Below, in pieces: positions 36,662 through 44,223 of a DNA stretch of 64,000 bases. The DNA lies in contig JAGWUF010000006.1 of NCBI GenBank assembly GCA_028868545.1, positions 1-64,000 on the forward strand, read 5' to 3'. The position numbers were made by a program, and so were the translations under genes. Source of the stretch: Lysobacteraceae bacterium. GTDB lineage: Bacteria; Pseudomonadota; Gammaproteobacteria; Xanthomonadales; Xanthomonadaceae. The first letter of the stretch is position 1. Each line of letters begins with the position of its first letter. Below the pieces are notes generated by a model that saw nothing but the letters and a program-made list of their open reading frames with translations, had not been told where the DNA came from and did no database searches.

Positions 36662-38204
36662 ACAGGCTCCAGTGCCGGGTGCGGATCGCGTCCAGCAGGT
36701 GCAGCAGGTCGGCATCCAGCGCACGGTCTTCCTCGACCAGCGCGATGCGTGCTTCCAGATCGTCCAGCATGGCCTGCGGCGCACCCTGCAGCAACGGCTG
36801 CGCGGCCTGCTGCTGGCGCAGCGCCATGCCCTGGCGCGCGGCGATCAGCATGGCGGCGGCCACCTGTTCGGTCAGCTCGATCACCCGCAGGCAGTCGCGC
36901 GCGGCGATCGTGCCCATGCTGACCTTGTCCTGGTTGTGGCATTCGGTGGAACGCGAGAAGACCGAGGCCGGCATGGTCTGCTTCAGGGCTTCGGCGGTCC
37001 ACGCCGAGACGCTGATCTGCAGCGCCTTCAAGCCATGATTGATCGCCGCGCGCGAACCGCTGGCGGCCGACAGGTTGGCCGGCAGGCCGTGGTTGAAGCG
37101 GGTGTCCACCAGCAAGGCCAGCTGCCGATCCAGCAGGTCGGCAAGGTTGGCCACCGCGTTTTTCATCGCATCCATGGCGAAGGCGATGTGGCCGCCATAG
37201 AAATGTCCGCCGTGCAGGATCTGGCCGCGTTCGGCATCCACCAGCGGGTTGTCGTTGGCGCTGTTCAGCTCGGTCTCGATCAACTGGCGCAGGAACGGCA
37301 GCGCATCCTGCAGCACCCCGATCACATGCGGTGCGCAGCGCAGCGAATAGCGATCCTGCAGCCGTTGTTCGTTGCGTGCCGGCTGCTCGTGGTGCAGATC
37401 CGCACGCAGGCGCGCAGCCACCTGGGTCTGCCCCGGATGCGGCTTGGCGGCGAACAAGGTGGCATCGAAATGGTGGGCATTGCCGGCACTGGCCACCACG
37501 TTGTAGGCGGTCAGACGGGTGGCCAGCCGGCACAGATAGTCGGCACGATCCCAGGCCAGGCAGGCCAGCGCGGTCATCACGGCGGTGCCGTTCATGATCG
37601 CCAGGCCTTCTTTCGGGCGCAGCCGCAGCGGGCTGATGCCGGCCGCGGCCAGCGCCTGCGCGGCGGGCTGGCGCAGGCCCTGATACAGCACCTCGCGCTC
37701 GCCGCACAGCACCGCCGCGACATACGACAGCGGGGTCAGATCGCCACTGGCCCCGACCGAGCCTTCGGCCGGGATCAACGGCAGGATGTCGTGCTGCAAC
37801 AGGGCGGTCAGTCCTTCCAGCAGCGCCAAGCTGACCCCCGACATCCCCACGCACAACGAGGCCAGCCGCGCCGCCAGCACCGCACGGGTTTCTTCTGGAT
37901 CAAGAAAACGTCCCAATCCGCAACCGTGGTAGGTGTACAGATGGTGCGGTAGCTCGCCCAATAACTCCGGCGGGATGACCACGGTGCAGGAATCGCCATA
38001 ACCGGTGGTGACGCCATACACCACGCCGTCTTCGGCCAGCAGGCGGTCGAGGAAGTCGGCCCCGGCGCTGATGCCGGCGCGAAAGCCGGCGGCCTCCGAC
38101 AACGCGGCCCGCCGCTGGCCGCGGGCCAGCGCAACCACGTCCTCGATGCGCAGCGGCGCGCCTCCGAAAATCTGTACGGGCCTATCAACGGGTCTTGCGA
38201 TCAT
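36651..38204 (-). CDS. Aromatic amino acid ammonia-lyase (HAL/PAL/TAL family)
   Basis: 517 residues from ATG 38204; the track start at 38438 adds upstream out-of-gene sequence. The MIO-forming triad is Ala152-Ser153-Gly154 in GSVGASGDLTPLS and the catalytic Tyr63 is in YGVTTGYG. The substrate-selectivity region reads LYTYHGCG (Tyr92-His93). Typical HAL has Ser-His and bacterial TAL has His-Leu there, so the substrate cannot be named from this motif. In an APE cluster it plausibly makes (4-hydroxy)cinnamate as starter. All key residues look intact. Confidence 0.9.
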   Translation of the reverse strand: MIARPVDRPVQIFGGAPLRIEDVVALARGQRRAALSEAAGFRAGISAGADFLDRLLAEDGVVYGVTTGYGDSCTVVIPPELLGELPHHLYTYHGCGLGRFLDPEETRAVLAARLASLCVGMSGVSLALLEGLTALLQHDILPLIPAEGSVGASGDLTPLSYVAAVLCGEREVLYQGLRQPAAQALAAAGISPLRLRPKEGLAIMNGTAVMTALACLAWDRADYLCRLATRLTAYNVVASAGNAHHFDATLFAAKPHPGQTQVAARLRADLHHEQPARNEQRLQDRYSLRCAPHVIGVLQDALPFLRQLIETELNSANDNPLVDAERGQILHGGHFYGGHIAFAMDAMKNAVANLADLLDRQLALLVDTRFNHGLPANLSAASGSRAAINHGLKALQISVSAWTAEALKQTMPASVFSRSTECHNQDKVSMGTIAARDCLRVIELTEQVAAAMLIAARQGMALRQQQAAQPLLQGAPQAMLDDLEARIALVEEDRALDADLLHLLDAIRTRHWSLYAD

Positions 38205-39132
38205 CGTGTCCCTGCTCCCAGAACGGGAAAAAATTGAACCAGTCCAGCGGCGCGGCAAGCACCTGCCGCTCCAGCCAGGCGGCATAGTCGCGCACATGCG
38301 CGTGCAACGCCGCCTGGCGCCGGGCCCGCGGCAAGTGCACACGCTCGCACATGCGCTCGAAGCGCAGCTGATAACCGTTGCCGGCATGGGTGCAGGCCAT
38401 CGCGAACAGCGGGCATCCCAATGCCGCTGCCAGCACATACGGCCCCACCGGAAAGGCGGCCGGCCGGCCCAGGAACGGCGTGGTCACGCAGCGTCCGCCA
38501 TGCACCGGCACGCGGTCGCCGGCAATCGCCACGAACTCGCCGGCGGCCACGCGCTGGCCCAGCAGGCAGGCGGTGGCCACGTCCAGTTCCGTGACCTGCA
38601 GCAGGCGCACCTGGGCCTGCGGATTGAGTCGGGCCAGCAGGCGGTTGAAGTCTTCGGCGTGCGCGGTATGCACCAGCGCGGTCAGCCGAAACCCCGGCAC
38701 CTGGTCGGCCAGTGCCTGGCACAGTTCCAGGCAACCGATATGCGCGGTGACAATGACCCCGCCTTCGCCGCGCGCCATCTGTTCCAGCATCGCCTCGCGC
38801 TGCACTTGCACGCGTGCCGCCGGGTAGCGGCCATGGCTGGCCAGCAGCTTGTCCAGCAAGGTTTCGGCAAACAGGGCGAAATGGCGCAGGCTCAGCCAGC
38901 GGCCCGGCGCGCGTGCAAACACGCGATGACTGGCATGCAGGCGCTGCAAGTATTCGCGTGACGCACGGCGTGCGGTGCCATTGCCCAACCAGTGCAGCAG
39001 AACCACCGGAGCCAGACACAGCCGGAACGGCCAACGCCCCAGCCAGCGTTCGATGGCGCACAAGAAACGAATGCCACCGACGCAGGTGGTCTCGCCCAGT
39101 GCCGCCCAGTGGGTTGCAGCCGGCGCAGTCAT
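38185..39132 (-). CDS. LpxL/HtrB-family acyltransferase
   Basis: 315 residues from ATG 39132, overlapping the glycosyltransferase stop (ATGA). It has an N-terminal hydrophobic anchor (LCLAPVVLLHWLG) and the LPLAT active region VIVTAHIGCLELCQALADQVPG, where LpxL proteins have HxxxxE (here H-I-G-C-L-E). In APE clusters such enzymes are expected to acylate the lipid or sugar carrier, or attach the polyene. It overlaps the ammonia-lyase gene by 20 bases. Confidence 0.87.
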   Translation of the reverse strand: MTAPAATHWAALGETTCVGGIRFLCAIERWLGRWPFRLCLAPVVLLHWLGNGTARRASREYLQRLHASHRVFARAPGRWLSLRHFALFAETLLDKLLASHGRYPAARVQVQREAMLEQMARGEGGVIVTAHIGCLELCQALADQVPGFRLTALVHTAHAEDFNRLLARLNPQAQVRLLQVTELDVATACLLGQRVAAGEFVAIAGDRVPVHGGRCVTTPFLGRPAAFPVGPYVLAAALGCPLFAMACTHAGNGYQLRFERMCERVHLPRARRQAALHAHVRDYAAWLERQVLAAPLDWFNFFPFWEQGHDDRKTR

Positions 39133-39872
39133 CGCCACTTGCGCCGCAGCAGGCGCGGCAAGCGCCGCAGCATGCCGAAAAACAAGCGCGCATGCATCCG
39201 GCTGATGCGCACATTGTCGCGCCAGACATCGAAATGTGAGATGCCATCACTGGGGTAGCGCACCGGCGTCGGCAGGCTCTGCACCGGCACCCCGCGCCAA
39301 TGCAGGCGCACCAGGATTTCCGGATCGAAATCCATGCGCAGGCCGATGGTTTCGCGGTCGATCAGCGCCAGCACCGGCGCCAGCGGATATACCCGGAACC
39401 CGCACATCGCATCGCGAATGTCGAATGAGAGCGTGTTGATCCACACCCAGACATGGGTGAGATAACGCCCGTACAACCGCCCCTTGGGTACGCTGGCGTC
39501 GTACACCGGCACGCCGTTGATGATGGCGGTCGGTGCCGCCGCGGCAGCGGCCAGAAACTTCGGAATGTCGTCGGTGGCGTGCTGACCGTCGGCATCGATT
39601 TGCAGCACATGGCTGGCTCCGCGCCGTGCCGCCTCGCGAAAACCGGCCAGCATCGCGCCGCCCTTGCCCTGATTCACCGGCAATCGCAGCAGCTGCACGC
39701 CCTCGCGCTGCGCCTGTGCCTGCAGCACCGCCGCGCAGGAGGCCCGGCTGCCGTCATCCACCAGCAGGCACGGCAACCCGTGCGCCAGCACGCCATCGAC
39801 CATCGCGGTGATGGCCGCTTCGTGGTTGTAGACCGGGATCACCACCCACGGACGAAACGTGCTGGCGGTCAT
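39129..39872 (-). CDS. Family 2 glycosyltransferase
   Basis: 247 residues from ATG 39872. GT-A fold: VVIPVYNHE, LLVDDGS, and the DXD-type metal motif QIDADGQH. It resembles dolichol-phosphate-mannose-synthase-like GT2 enzymes in length and in the GFRVYPL acceptor-side motif. It may glycosylate the lipid that carries the polyene. Overlaps of 4 bases on both sides show tight coupling. The 735-aa track ORF is an out-of-frame fusion. Confidence 0.9.
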   Translation of the reverse strand: MTASTFRPWVVIPVYNHEAAITAMVDGVLAHGLPCLLVDDGSRASCAAVLQAQAQREGVQLLRLPVNQGKGGAMLAGFREAARRGASHVLQIDADGQHATDDIPKFLAAAAAAPTAIINGVPVYDASVPKGRLYGRYLTHVWVWINTLSFDIRDAMCGFRVYPLAPVLALIDRETIGLRMDFDPEILVRLHWRGVPVQSLPTPVRYPSDGISHFDVWRDNVRISRMHARLFFGMLRRLPRLLRRKWR

Positions 39873-41569
39873 GGGGCGGCCTCGGCAAACACCACGCGGC
39901 CACTGGCATGCGGCCCCAGTGCTGAGTGGTAGGCAAAGCGCAAGGTGGCGGTTTCGGCCAGCCACTCCAGCTGCAGGCACAGCCGCAGACCGGGCCGCGC
40001 CACCTGCTGGAACTTCAATGCTTCCAGCCGCAGAAAACCTGGCGGCAGCGCAAATGCTTCGCGCGCATGACGCACCGCCCAATCCAGTTGCGCCACCCCA
40101 GGCAGGATGGGCAGCTGCGGGAAGTGGCCGTCGAACACCAGCAACTGCGGATCCAGCTCGAATTCCAGCTGTGCCAGCGCCGGTTCGCGCCGCACCCAGA
40201 TCGGTTGCGGCCGTGCCGGGCGGAACAACGCCCGCAACGCCGCGTCGGTGGCCTTGCCCTGTGCATCGGCGGGCATGGCATCGACAAAGCGCCAGCGGCG
40301 GGGCCGGGTCACTGCCCCCTGGCTGCTGGCCAGGGCGGCGTTCAAGTGCTGGATGAAAGTGCGCCGACCCGTGGCCTGCAGGGCGTGCACGCCTTCGGGC
40401 GTCAAGCACAGCACCGCCGCCAGTTGCGCGCGGGCGCCGTCCAGCAACAGCACGCGTGCCTCGACCACCGCCGGCAGCGCCTGCAACTGCTGCTCCAGCG
40501 CGGTCAGCGAAACCCGCTGTTCTTCCACCTTGACGATGCGGTCGGCACGTCCCAGCAGCACGAACCCGCCCGCCGCATCGGCTTGCACACGGTCGCTGGT
40601 GCGCCACCAGTCGCGCGTCGGCAGATGCGGCGAGGCCACTTCCAGCTGTGCATCCACCACCCGCCAGGCCACTCCCGGCAATGGCTGCCAGGCCGATGGC
40701 GGTGTCTGCGCAGATTGCCGCCATGCGATGCCGCCGGTTTCGCTGCTGCCGAATATCTCGATGGGCGCCAGCCCAAGGCAGGCACGGGCCGCCTGTGCGG
40801 CTTCCGGCGGCAAGGCGCCACCGGAGCTGAACACCGCGCGCAAGCCACGCTGCGCCTGCGCCCAGTCGATGCCGGCGGGAATCCGCTTCAACAGCGCGGG
40901 GCTGCTGACCAGAATGGCCGGGCCCTGCACGCTGGCGGCAAGGTCTTCGTGGAAATGCACCCGTGGCGCGATTGCGCGCCCGGCGGCCAACGGCCACAGC
41001 ACCCGGAACAGCAACCCGTAGATATGCTGATGCGACACCGTGCCATGCACCGCGGCATCGCCCAGTTGCGCACCGAAACAGGCTTCCAGCGCCTCCACTT
41101 CGCGCGCCAGTTGCGCCAGCGTCTTGTCGATCGCCACCGGCGCGCCGGTGGAACCGGACGTCAGCACCTGTACCCGCGTGGTCAGCGCGTCCAGTGCCGG
41201 CCAGTGGGCGGTGGCCGGTGCAGCGTCGTTGCCCGGAGCCGGCGTGATCGGTCCGCACTCCACTGGAAAATCGCCGGCCACGCCATCCACCGTCGCATCC
41301 AGCCAGTGCAGGGTCTGCGGCAAGGTGTCGGCGCACAGCAGCACCTGCTTGCCGGCATGCCAGGCGCCGAACAAGGCCGCCGCGAACGCCGCCGTGTCAT
41401 CGAAATACAGCGCCACCTTGTGTCCGCGCCGCGCCTGAAAAGCATCCCGCCAGCAGGCGATGTGCGCGCGAAACTCGGCATGACGCAGCTCCGCAGCACC
41501 GCATCGCGCCACCGTGCGTGCGTGCAACGGCACACTGGCGATCTGCTGCAGAGGCACCCACTCAGCCAT
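39869..41569 (-). CDS. Fused AMP-ligase and hotdog dehydratase (ApeH-ApeI-type fusion)
   Basis: 566 residues from ATG 41569 (GTG at 41575 is possible). Residues about 1-445 are an acyl/aryl AMP-ligase: LTSGSTGAP phosphate loop, FGSSETGG, LLGRADRIVKVEEQRVS hinge region and a C-terminal Lys in DAQGKATD. Residues about 455-566 are a FabZ/ApeI-like hotdog domain with FDGHFPQLPILPGV. The protein should load the aryl starter onto ACP and dehydrate hydroxyacyl intermediates. In enterobacterial APE clusters these are separate genes. Confidence 0.9.
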   Translation of the reverse strand: MAEWVPLQQIASVPLHARTVARCGAAELRHAEFRAHIACWRDAFQARRGHKVALYFDDTAAFAAALFGAWHAGKQVLLCADTLPQTLHWLDATVDGVAGDFPVECGPITPAPGNDAAPATAHWPALDALTTRVQVLTSGSTGAPVAIDKTLAQLAREVEALEACFGAQLGDAAVHGTVSHQHIYGLLFRVLWPLAAGRAIAPRVHFHEDLAASVQGPAILVSSPALLKRIPAGIDWAQAQRGLRAVFSSGGALPPEAAQAARACLGLAPIEIFGSSETGGIAWRQSAQTPPSAWQPLPGVAWRVVDAQLEVASPHLPTRDWWRTSDRVQADAAGGFVLLGRADRIVKVEEQRVSLTALEQQLQALPAVVEARVLLLDGARAQLAAVLCLTPEGVHALQATGRRTFIQHLNAALASSQGAVTRPRRWRFVDAMPADAQGKATDAALRALFRPARPQPIWVRREPALAQLEFELDPQLLVFDGHFPQLPILPGVAQLDWAVRHAREAFALPPGFLRLEALKFQQVARPGLRLCLQLEWLAETATLRFAYHSALGPHASGRVVFAEAAP

Positions 41570-42110
41570 GCACACGCGCCTTCACCCGCTGCCGCACCAG
41601 CCATTCCACTGCAAACAGGGTGCCGATCAGGCCGTAGGCAATCAGCCCGTTGTACAGCGCCCACACCCGCTCGCTGGCCCACAACGCGGTGCCCAGCGCG
41701 ATGCTGCCATTGAACAGGAAAAAGCCGCACCAGACCTGGGTGACGCGGCGGGTGTAGGCCACCGCATGCGGTGGCAGGTCGGGCGTGCGCAGGCGGGCCA
41801 GCCGCTCGATCACCGGCGGCCCGAAGCACAGACTCGAGCCGAAGACCAGCAGCAACACGCCGTTGATCAGCACCGGGTACAGCTTCAGCGGCAGGGCGGT
41901 ATTGCCCAGACTGGCCCAGCCGGCCAGCAGGCCGGTGCCGGCAGCCACCCACAGCCACAGGGGTTCGCGCGCACTGATCGCCCGCAACAAGGCCAACGCG
42001 CACAGCAGCAATGCCAGCCAGCGCGGCTCGAACCGCCCCAGCAACCGATACACCACCAGCGGATAGGCGCACGAGAGCAGGGCAAACAGCAGCAGCCGCA
42101 CATGCTTCAC
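41562..42110 (-). CDS. Polytopic membrane protein (COG4648 type) of the APE cluster
   Basis: 182 residues with about five to six hydrophobic helices (LLLFALLSCAYPLVVYRLL, WLALLLCALALLRAI, LYPVLINGVLLLVFG, FFLFNGSIALGTALW). The pattern ALPLKLYPVLINGVLLLVFGSSL is what I recall for the small membrane proteins of APE loci. It is probably located in the inner membrane with the synthase complex; its biochemical role is unknown. It overlaps the AMP-ligase gene by 8 bases. Confidence 0.82.
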   Translation of the reverse strand: MKHVRLLLFALLSCAYPLVVYRLLGRFEPRWLALLLCALALLRAISAREPLWLWVAAGTGLLAGWASLGNTALPLKLYPVLINGVLLLVFGSSLCFGPPVIERLARLRTPDLPPHAVAYTRRVTQVWCGFFLFNGSIALGTALWASERVWALYNGLIAYGLIGTLFAVEWLVRQRVKARVHG

Positions 42111-42130
42111 GGCGGGATCGTCACCTGCGC

Positions 42131-42382
42131 TCAGGCCGCGTCGCGGATCAGGCCATGCAGCACGTCGACGACGTCCTGCACCGTGCGCACCGCCTTGAAG
42201 GCCTCGGGCTGCAATTTGCCGCCCAGCAACGGCTTGAGCTGCACGATCAGATCCACGGCATCAATGCTGTCGATGTCCAGATCGCCGTACAGTTGCGCCT
42301 CGGGGGTGATCCGCTCGGGCGCGATTTCGAAGGTGTCCTGCAGGATGCCGCTGATGCGGGCAAACAATTCGTCCTTGGTCAT
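42131..42382 (-). CDS. Acyl carrier protein 1 of the APE cluster
   Basis: 83 residues with the phosphopantetheine site DIDSIDAVDL (Ser39). A strong GGAGG sits four bases upstream of the ATG. It carries the growing chain. APE systems use two ACPs, and the second gene lies 12 bases upstream. No 4'-phosphopantetheinyl transferase was found in the window. Confidence 0.93.
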   Translation of the reverse strand: MTKDELFARISGILQDTFEIAPERITPEAQLYGDLDIDSIDAVDLIVQLKPLLGGKLQPEAFKAVRTVQDVVDVLHGLIRDAA

Positions 42383-42394
42383 GTGGCCTCCGGC

Positions 42395-42652
42395 TTATGC
42401 CCGCTGCATGCTGACGAGATTGGCCAGCGCCTGCACGCTGGCAAAGTGCTGGCGGGTTTCCTGTGCATCGGCTGAAAGCGTGATGCCGTAACGCTTCTGC
42501 AACGCCAGGCCCAACTCCAGTGCGTCGATCGAATCCAGCCCCAGCCCTTCGCCGAACAAGGGCGCATGCGTGGCGATGTCGTCCGGGGCCAGGTCTTCGA
42601 GTGAAAGCGAAGAAATGATCAGCTGCTTGATCTCAAGCTCGAGTGATTGCAC
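42395..42652 (-). CDS. Acyl carrier protein 2 of the APE cluster
   Basis: 85 residues from a GTG at 42652; no in-frame ATG gives a full helix I, and the 148-aa track ORF includes upstream sequence. Phosphopantetheine site GLDSIDALEL (Ser41). It overlaps the 3' end of the acyltransferase gene by 34 bases, the largest overlap in the cluster, which suggests coupled translation. It may be the starter-loading ACP; inference only. Confidence 0.9.
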   Translation of the reverse strand: MQSLELEIKQLIISSLSLEDLAPDDIATHAPLFGEGLGLDSIDALELGLALQKRYGITLSADAQETRQHFASVQALANLVSMQRA

Positions 42653-43446
42653 GCAGGCTCTCCCGCCGCGAAGAAATGGGCCAGATAGTGGGTCAATTGC
42701 CGTGCCGCAACGGCTTCGCTGGGGGCCCCGTCCCACCAGGAGGCGATCGCTATGTCGGGCTGGACATCCACCACGACATGGAAGCGGCGTGCCGGCACAC
42801 GATACCATTTCTCGCCTTTTCCCAGCGTCATCGGGCTGCAACTCAGGCGCACCGGGGTGATGTCCAGCTGCCCGCGCACCGCGATGTTGGCGGCCCCGCG
42901 CTGCAGGGTGAGCGGCCCGTCCCGGCGACTGCGGGTGCCCTCGGGAAAGATCACCAGATTGCTGCCCGCGCGCACGGCGGCGATGCAGTCATCGATCAAG
43001 CCGGCACCATCGTCATTGCAGACATACCCGGCCGCCCGCACCGGGCCACGGGTGAACGGGTTGCGCGCCAGGCTCGATTTCACCACGCAATCGGCATTGG
43101 GCAGCAGTGAAATCAGGAACACCACATCGATCAGGGTCGGATGGTTGGCCAGGATCAGCAAACCATCGCGTTGCAGGCGCTCACGGCCACGAATCTCATA
43201 GGTCAACACCCCCAGCACGCGCATCAACGCGATGTGGAAGGCGAAGCTGCGCTGCACCACCCTTCGTGCCAGCCGTCGTCGGTGCCGGTCCAGATTGCCT
43301 ACGCGCACGTGCAGCAGCGGAAAAGTCAGCGCCAGCAGCAAGACGCCACCCAGTCCGAAAGCGGCAAAACTCAAGCCCGTTGCAACGATGCGCCACAGCC
43401 GGTTGATCCGGCTGGAGGCAAGCGGCTGTGCCGCGACCTCAGCCAT
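42619..43446 (-). CDS. PlsC-like 1-acyl-glycerophosphate acyltransferase
   Basis: 275 residues from ATG 43446, overlapping the upstream stop by 8 bases. N-terminal membrane anchor (VATGLSFAAFGLGGVLLLALTFPLL). LPLAT motifs: LILANHPTLIDVVFL (HxxxxD as H-P-T-L-I-D) and VIFPEGTRSRRDG. It probably acylates the membrane lipid that anchors the polyene. The 351-aa track version extends into out-of-frame DNA. Confidence 0.9.
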   Translation of the reverse strand: MAEVAAQPLASSRINRLWRIVATGLSFAAFGLGGVLLLALTFPLLHVRVGNLDRHRRRLARRVVQRSFAFHIALMRVLGVLTYEIRGRERLQRDGLLILANHPTLIDVVFLISLLPNADCVVKSSLARNPFTRGPVRAAGYVCNDDGAGLIDDCIAAVRAGSNLVIFPEGTRSRRDGPLTLQRGAANIAVRGQLDITPVRLSCSPMTLGKGEKWYRVPARRFHVVVDVQPDIAIASWWDGAPSEAVAARQLTHYLAHFFAAGEPACNHSSLRSSS

Positions 43447-44176
43447 GGCGTTGCCAGTGCCAATGCAAACCCTCGGCCTGCCGTCCCGCGCTGGGCGCAC
43501 CCGCCAGCAGGAAGTGCAGAGGCCACAAACCGGCGGGCAGCGCCCGCGCGGCGTCGGCGGGAGATGCGTCCGCAGCCGTCGCCCACGCCAGCGACAATGC
43601 GACGCCCGCGCCCGTTGCACGCAGCCGCCAGCACCAGGCGTAGGCAGCCTCGGCTTCGTCGGCAAATGCGGCATAGGCGTCCGGCAAGGGCGCGTCGTAC
43701 ACCACCACCAACACTTCGTCTTCCCCCTCGGCCAGCAACCCGCAGGCTTCGATCAAGGCCGCCTCGGCGCTGGCCTTGCCACCTGCCAGGGCCAGATAAT
43801 TGCCGTGCTCGCCACGCACGATCGAATACAGCGCGGCAATCGCGTTGTGCACCGACAAACCAAACTGGGTGGGCGACATCGGCTCGCCGCGGGCCTGCTG
43901 CTGCAACAGTTCCAGCGAGCGCTGCACATCGCCGTGGCGGGAGGCAAACACCAGCGGCACACCGTCGGCCTCGGCGCGGCTGCACCAGTACGCCACCTGC
44001 ACCGCCATTCGTCCCAGCCGTTCGATGCGCCGCCGCTGCATTGCCGGCACCTCCGGCAACGCGGGCGTTGCATCGCCCTGCGGCAACCACGGTGCGCATG
44101 CCCAGTCCTGCCAGGCCTCGGCGGTCTGCAGGTCCGGGGCCCACGCCGCCCACTGGCTGACTGTGAATTCGATCAT
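43439..44176 (-). CDS. Chain-length-factor-like beta-ketoacyl synthase (ApeC-like), first gene of the cluster
   Basis: 245 residues from ATG 44176 (an ATG at 44182 is two codons earlier). It resembles the truncated ketosynthase family (Ketoacyl-synt_2) found in APE loci: IEFTVSQWAAWAP start, SPTQFGLSVHNAIAALYSI where the catalytic Cys helix would be, and LLAEGEDEVLVVVYDAPLP. No catalytic Cys is present in that segment. It should form an inactive partner of one active KS and set chain length. The ATG lies 48 bases beyond the uvrD stop. Confidence 0.88.
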   Translation of the reverse strand: MIEFTVSQWAAWAPDLQTAEAWQDWACAPWLPQGDATPALPEVPAMQRRRIERLGRMAVQVAYWCSRAEADGVPLVFASRHGDVQRSLELLQQQARGEPMSPTQFGLSVHNAIAALYSIVRGEHGNYLALAGGKASAEAALIEACGLLAEGEDEVLVVVYDAPLPDAYAAFADEAEAAYAWCWRLRATGAGVALSLAWATAADASPADAARALPAGLWPLHFLLAGAPSAGRQAEGLHWHWQRHG

Positions 44177-44223
44177 CCCCATCCCCGTCCTTGTTGCCTT
44201 GTCACCGCAGCTTGCCGCATCGC

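Larger units (their letters stand above)
27422..44176 (-). other. Xanthomonadin-type aryl polyene (APE) biosynthetic gene cluster
   Basis: About 19 minus-strand genes, nearly all overlapping by a few bases. They cover chain building (KS, KS, CLF-like, KR, two DH, two ACP), starter supply (ammonia-lyase, AMP-ligase), release (thioesterase), tailoring (methyltransferase, glycosyltransferase), lipid attachment (PlsC- and LpxL-like acyltransferases) and export (LolA-like, MMPL, DUF3261). This gene set is diagnostic for aryl polyenes, membrane-bound antioxidant pigments. The first gene begins just downstream of uvrD, so a promoter inside or before uvrD may drive it. The rightmost boundary is clear; the secreted protein gene at 27.4-27.9 kb may not belong functionally. 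Confidence 0.93.

Noticed and set aside
39129-41336. 735-aa minus-strand ORF suggesting a large fused protein
   Set aside because: Only the last 247 residues are the glycosyltransferase; the upstream part is an out-of-frame reading of the AMP-ligase gene.
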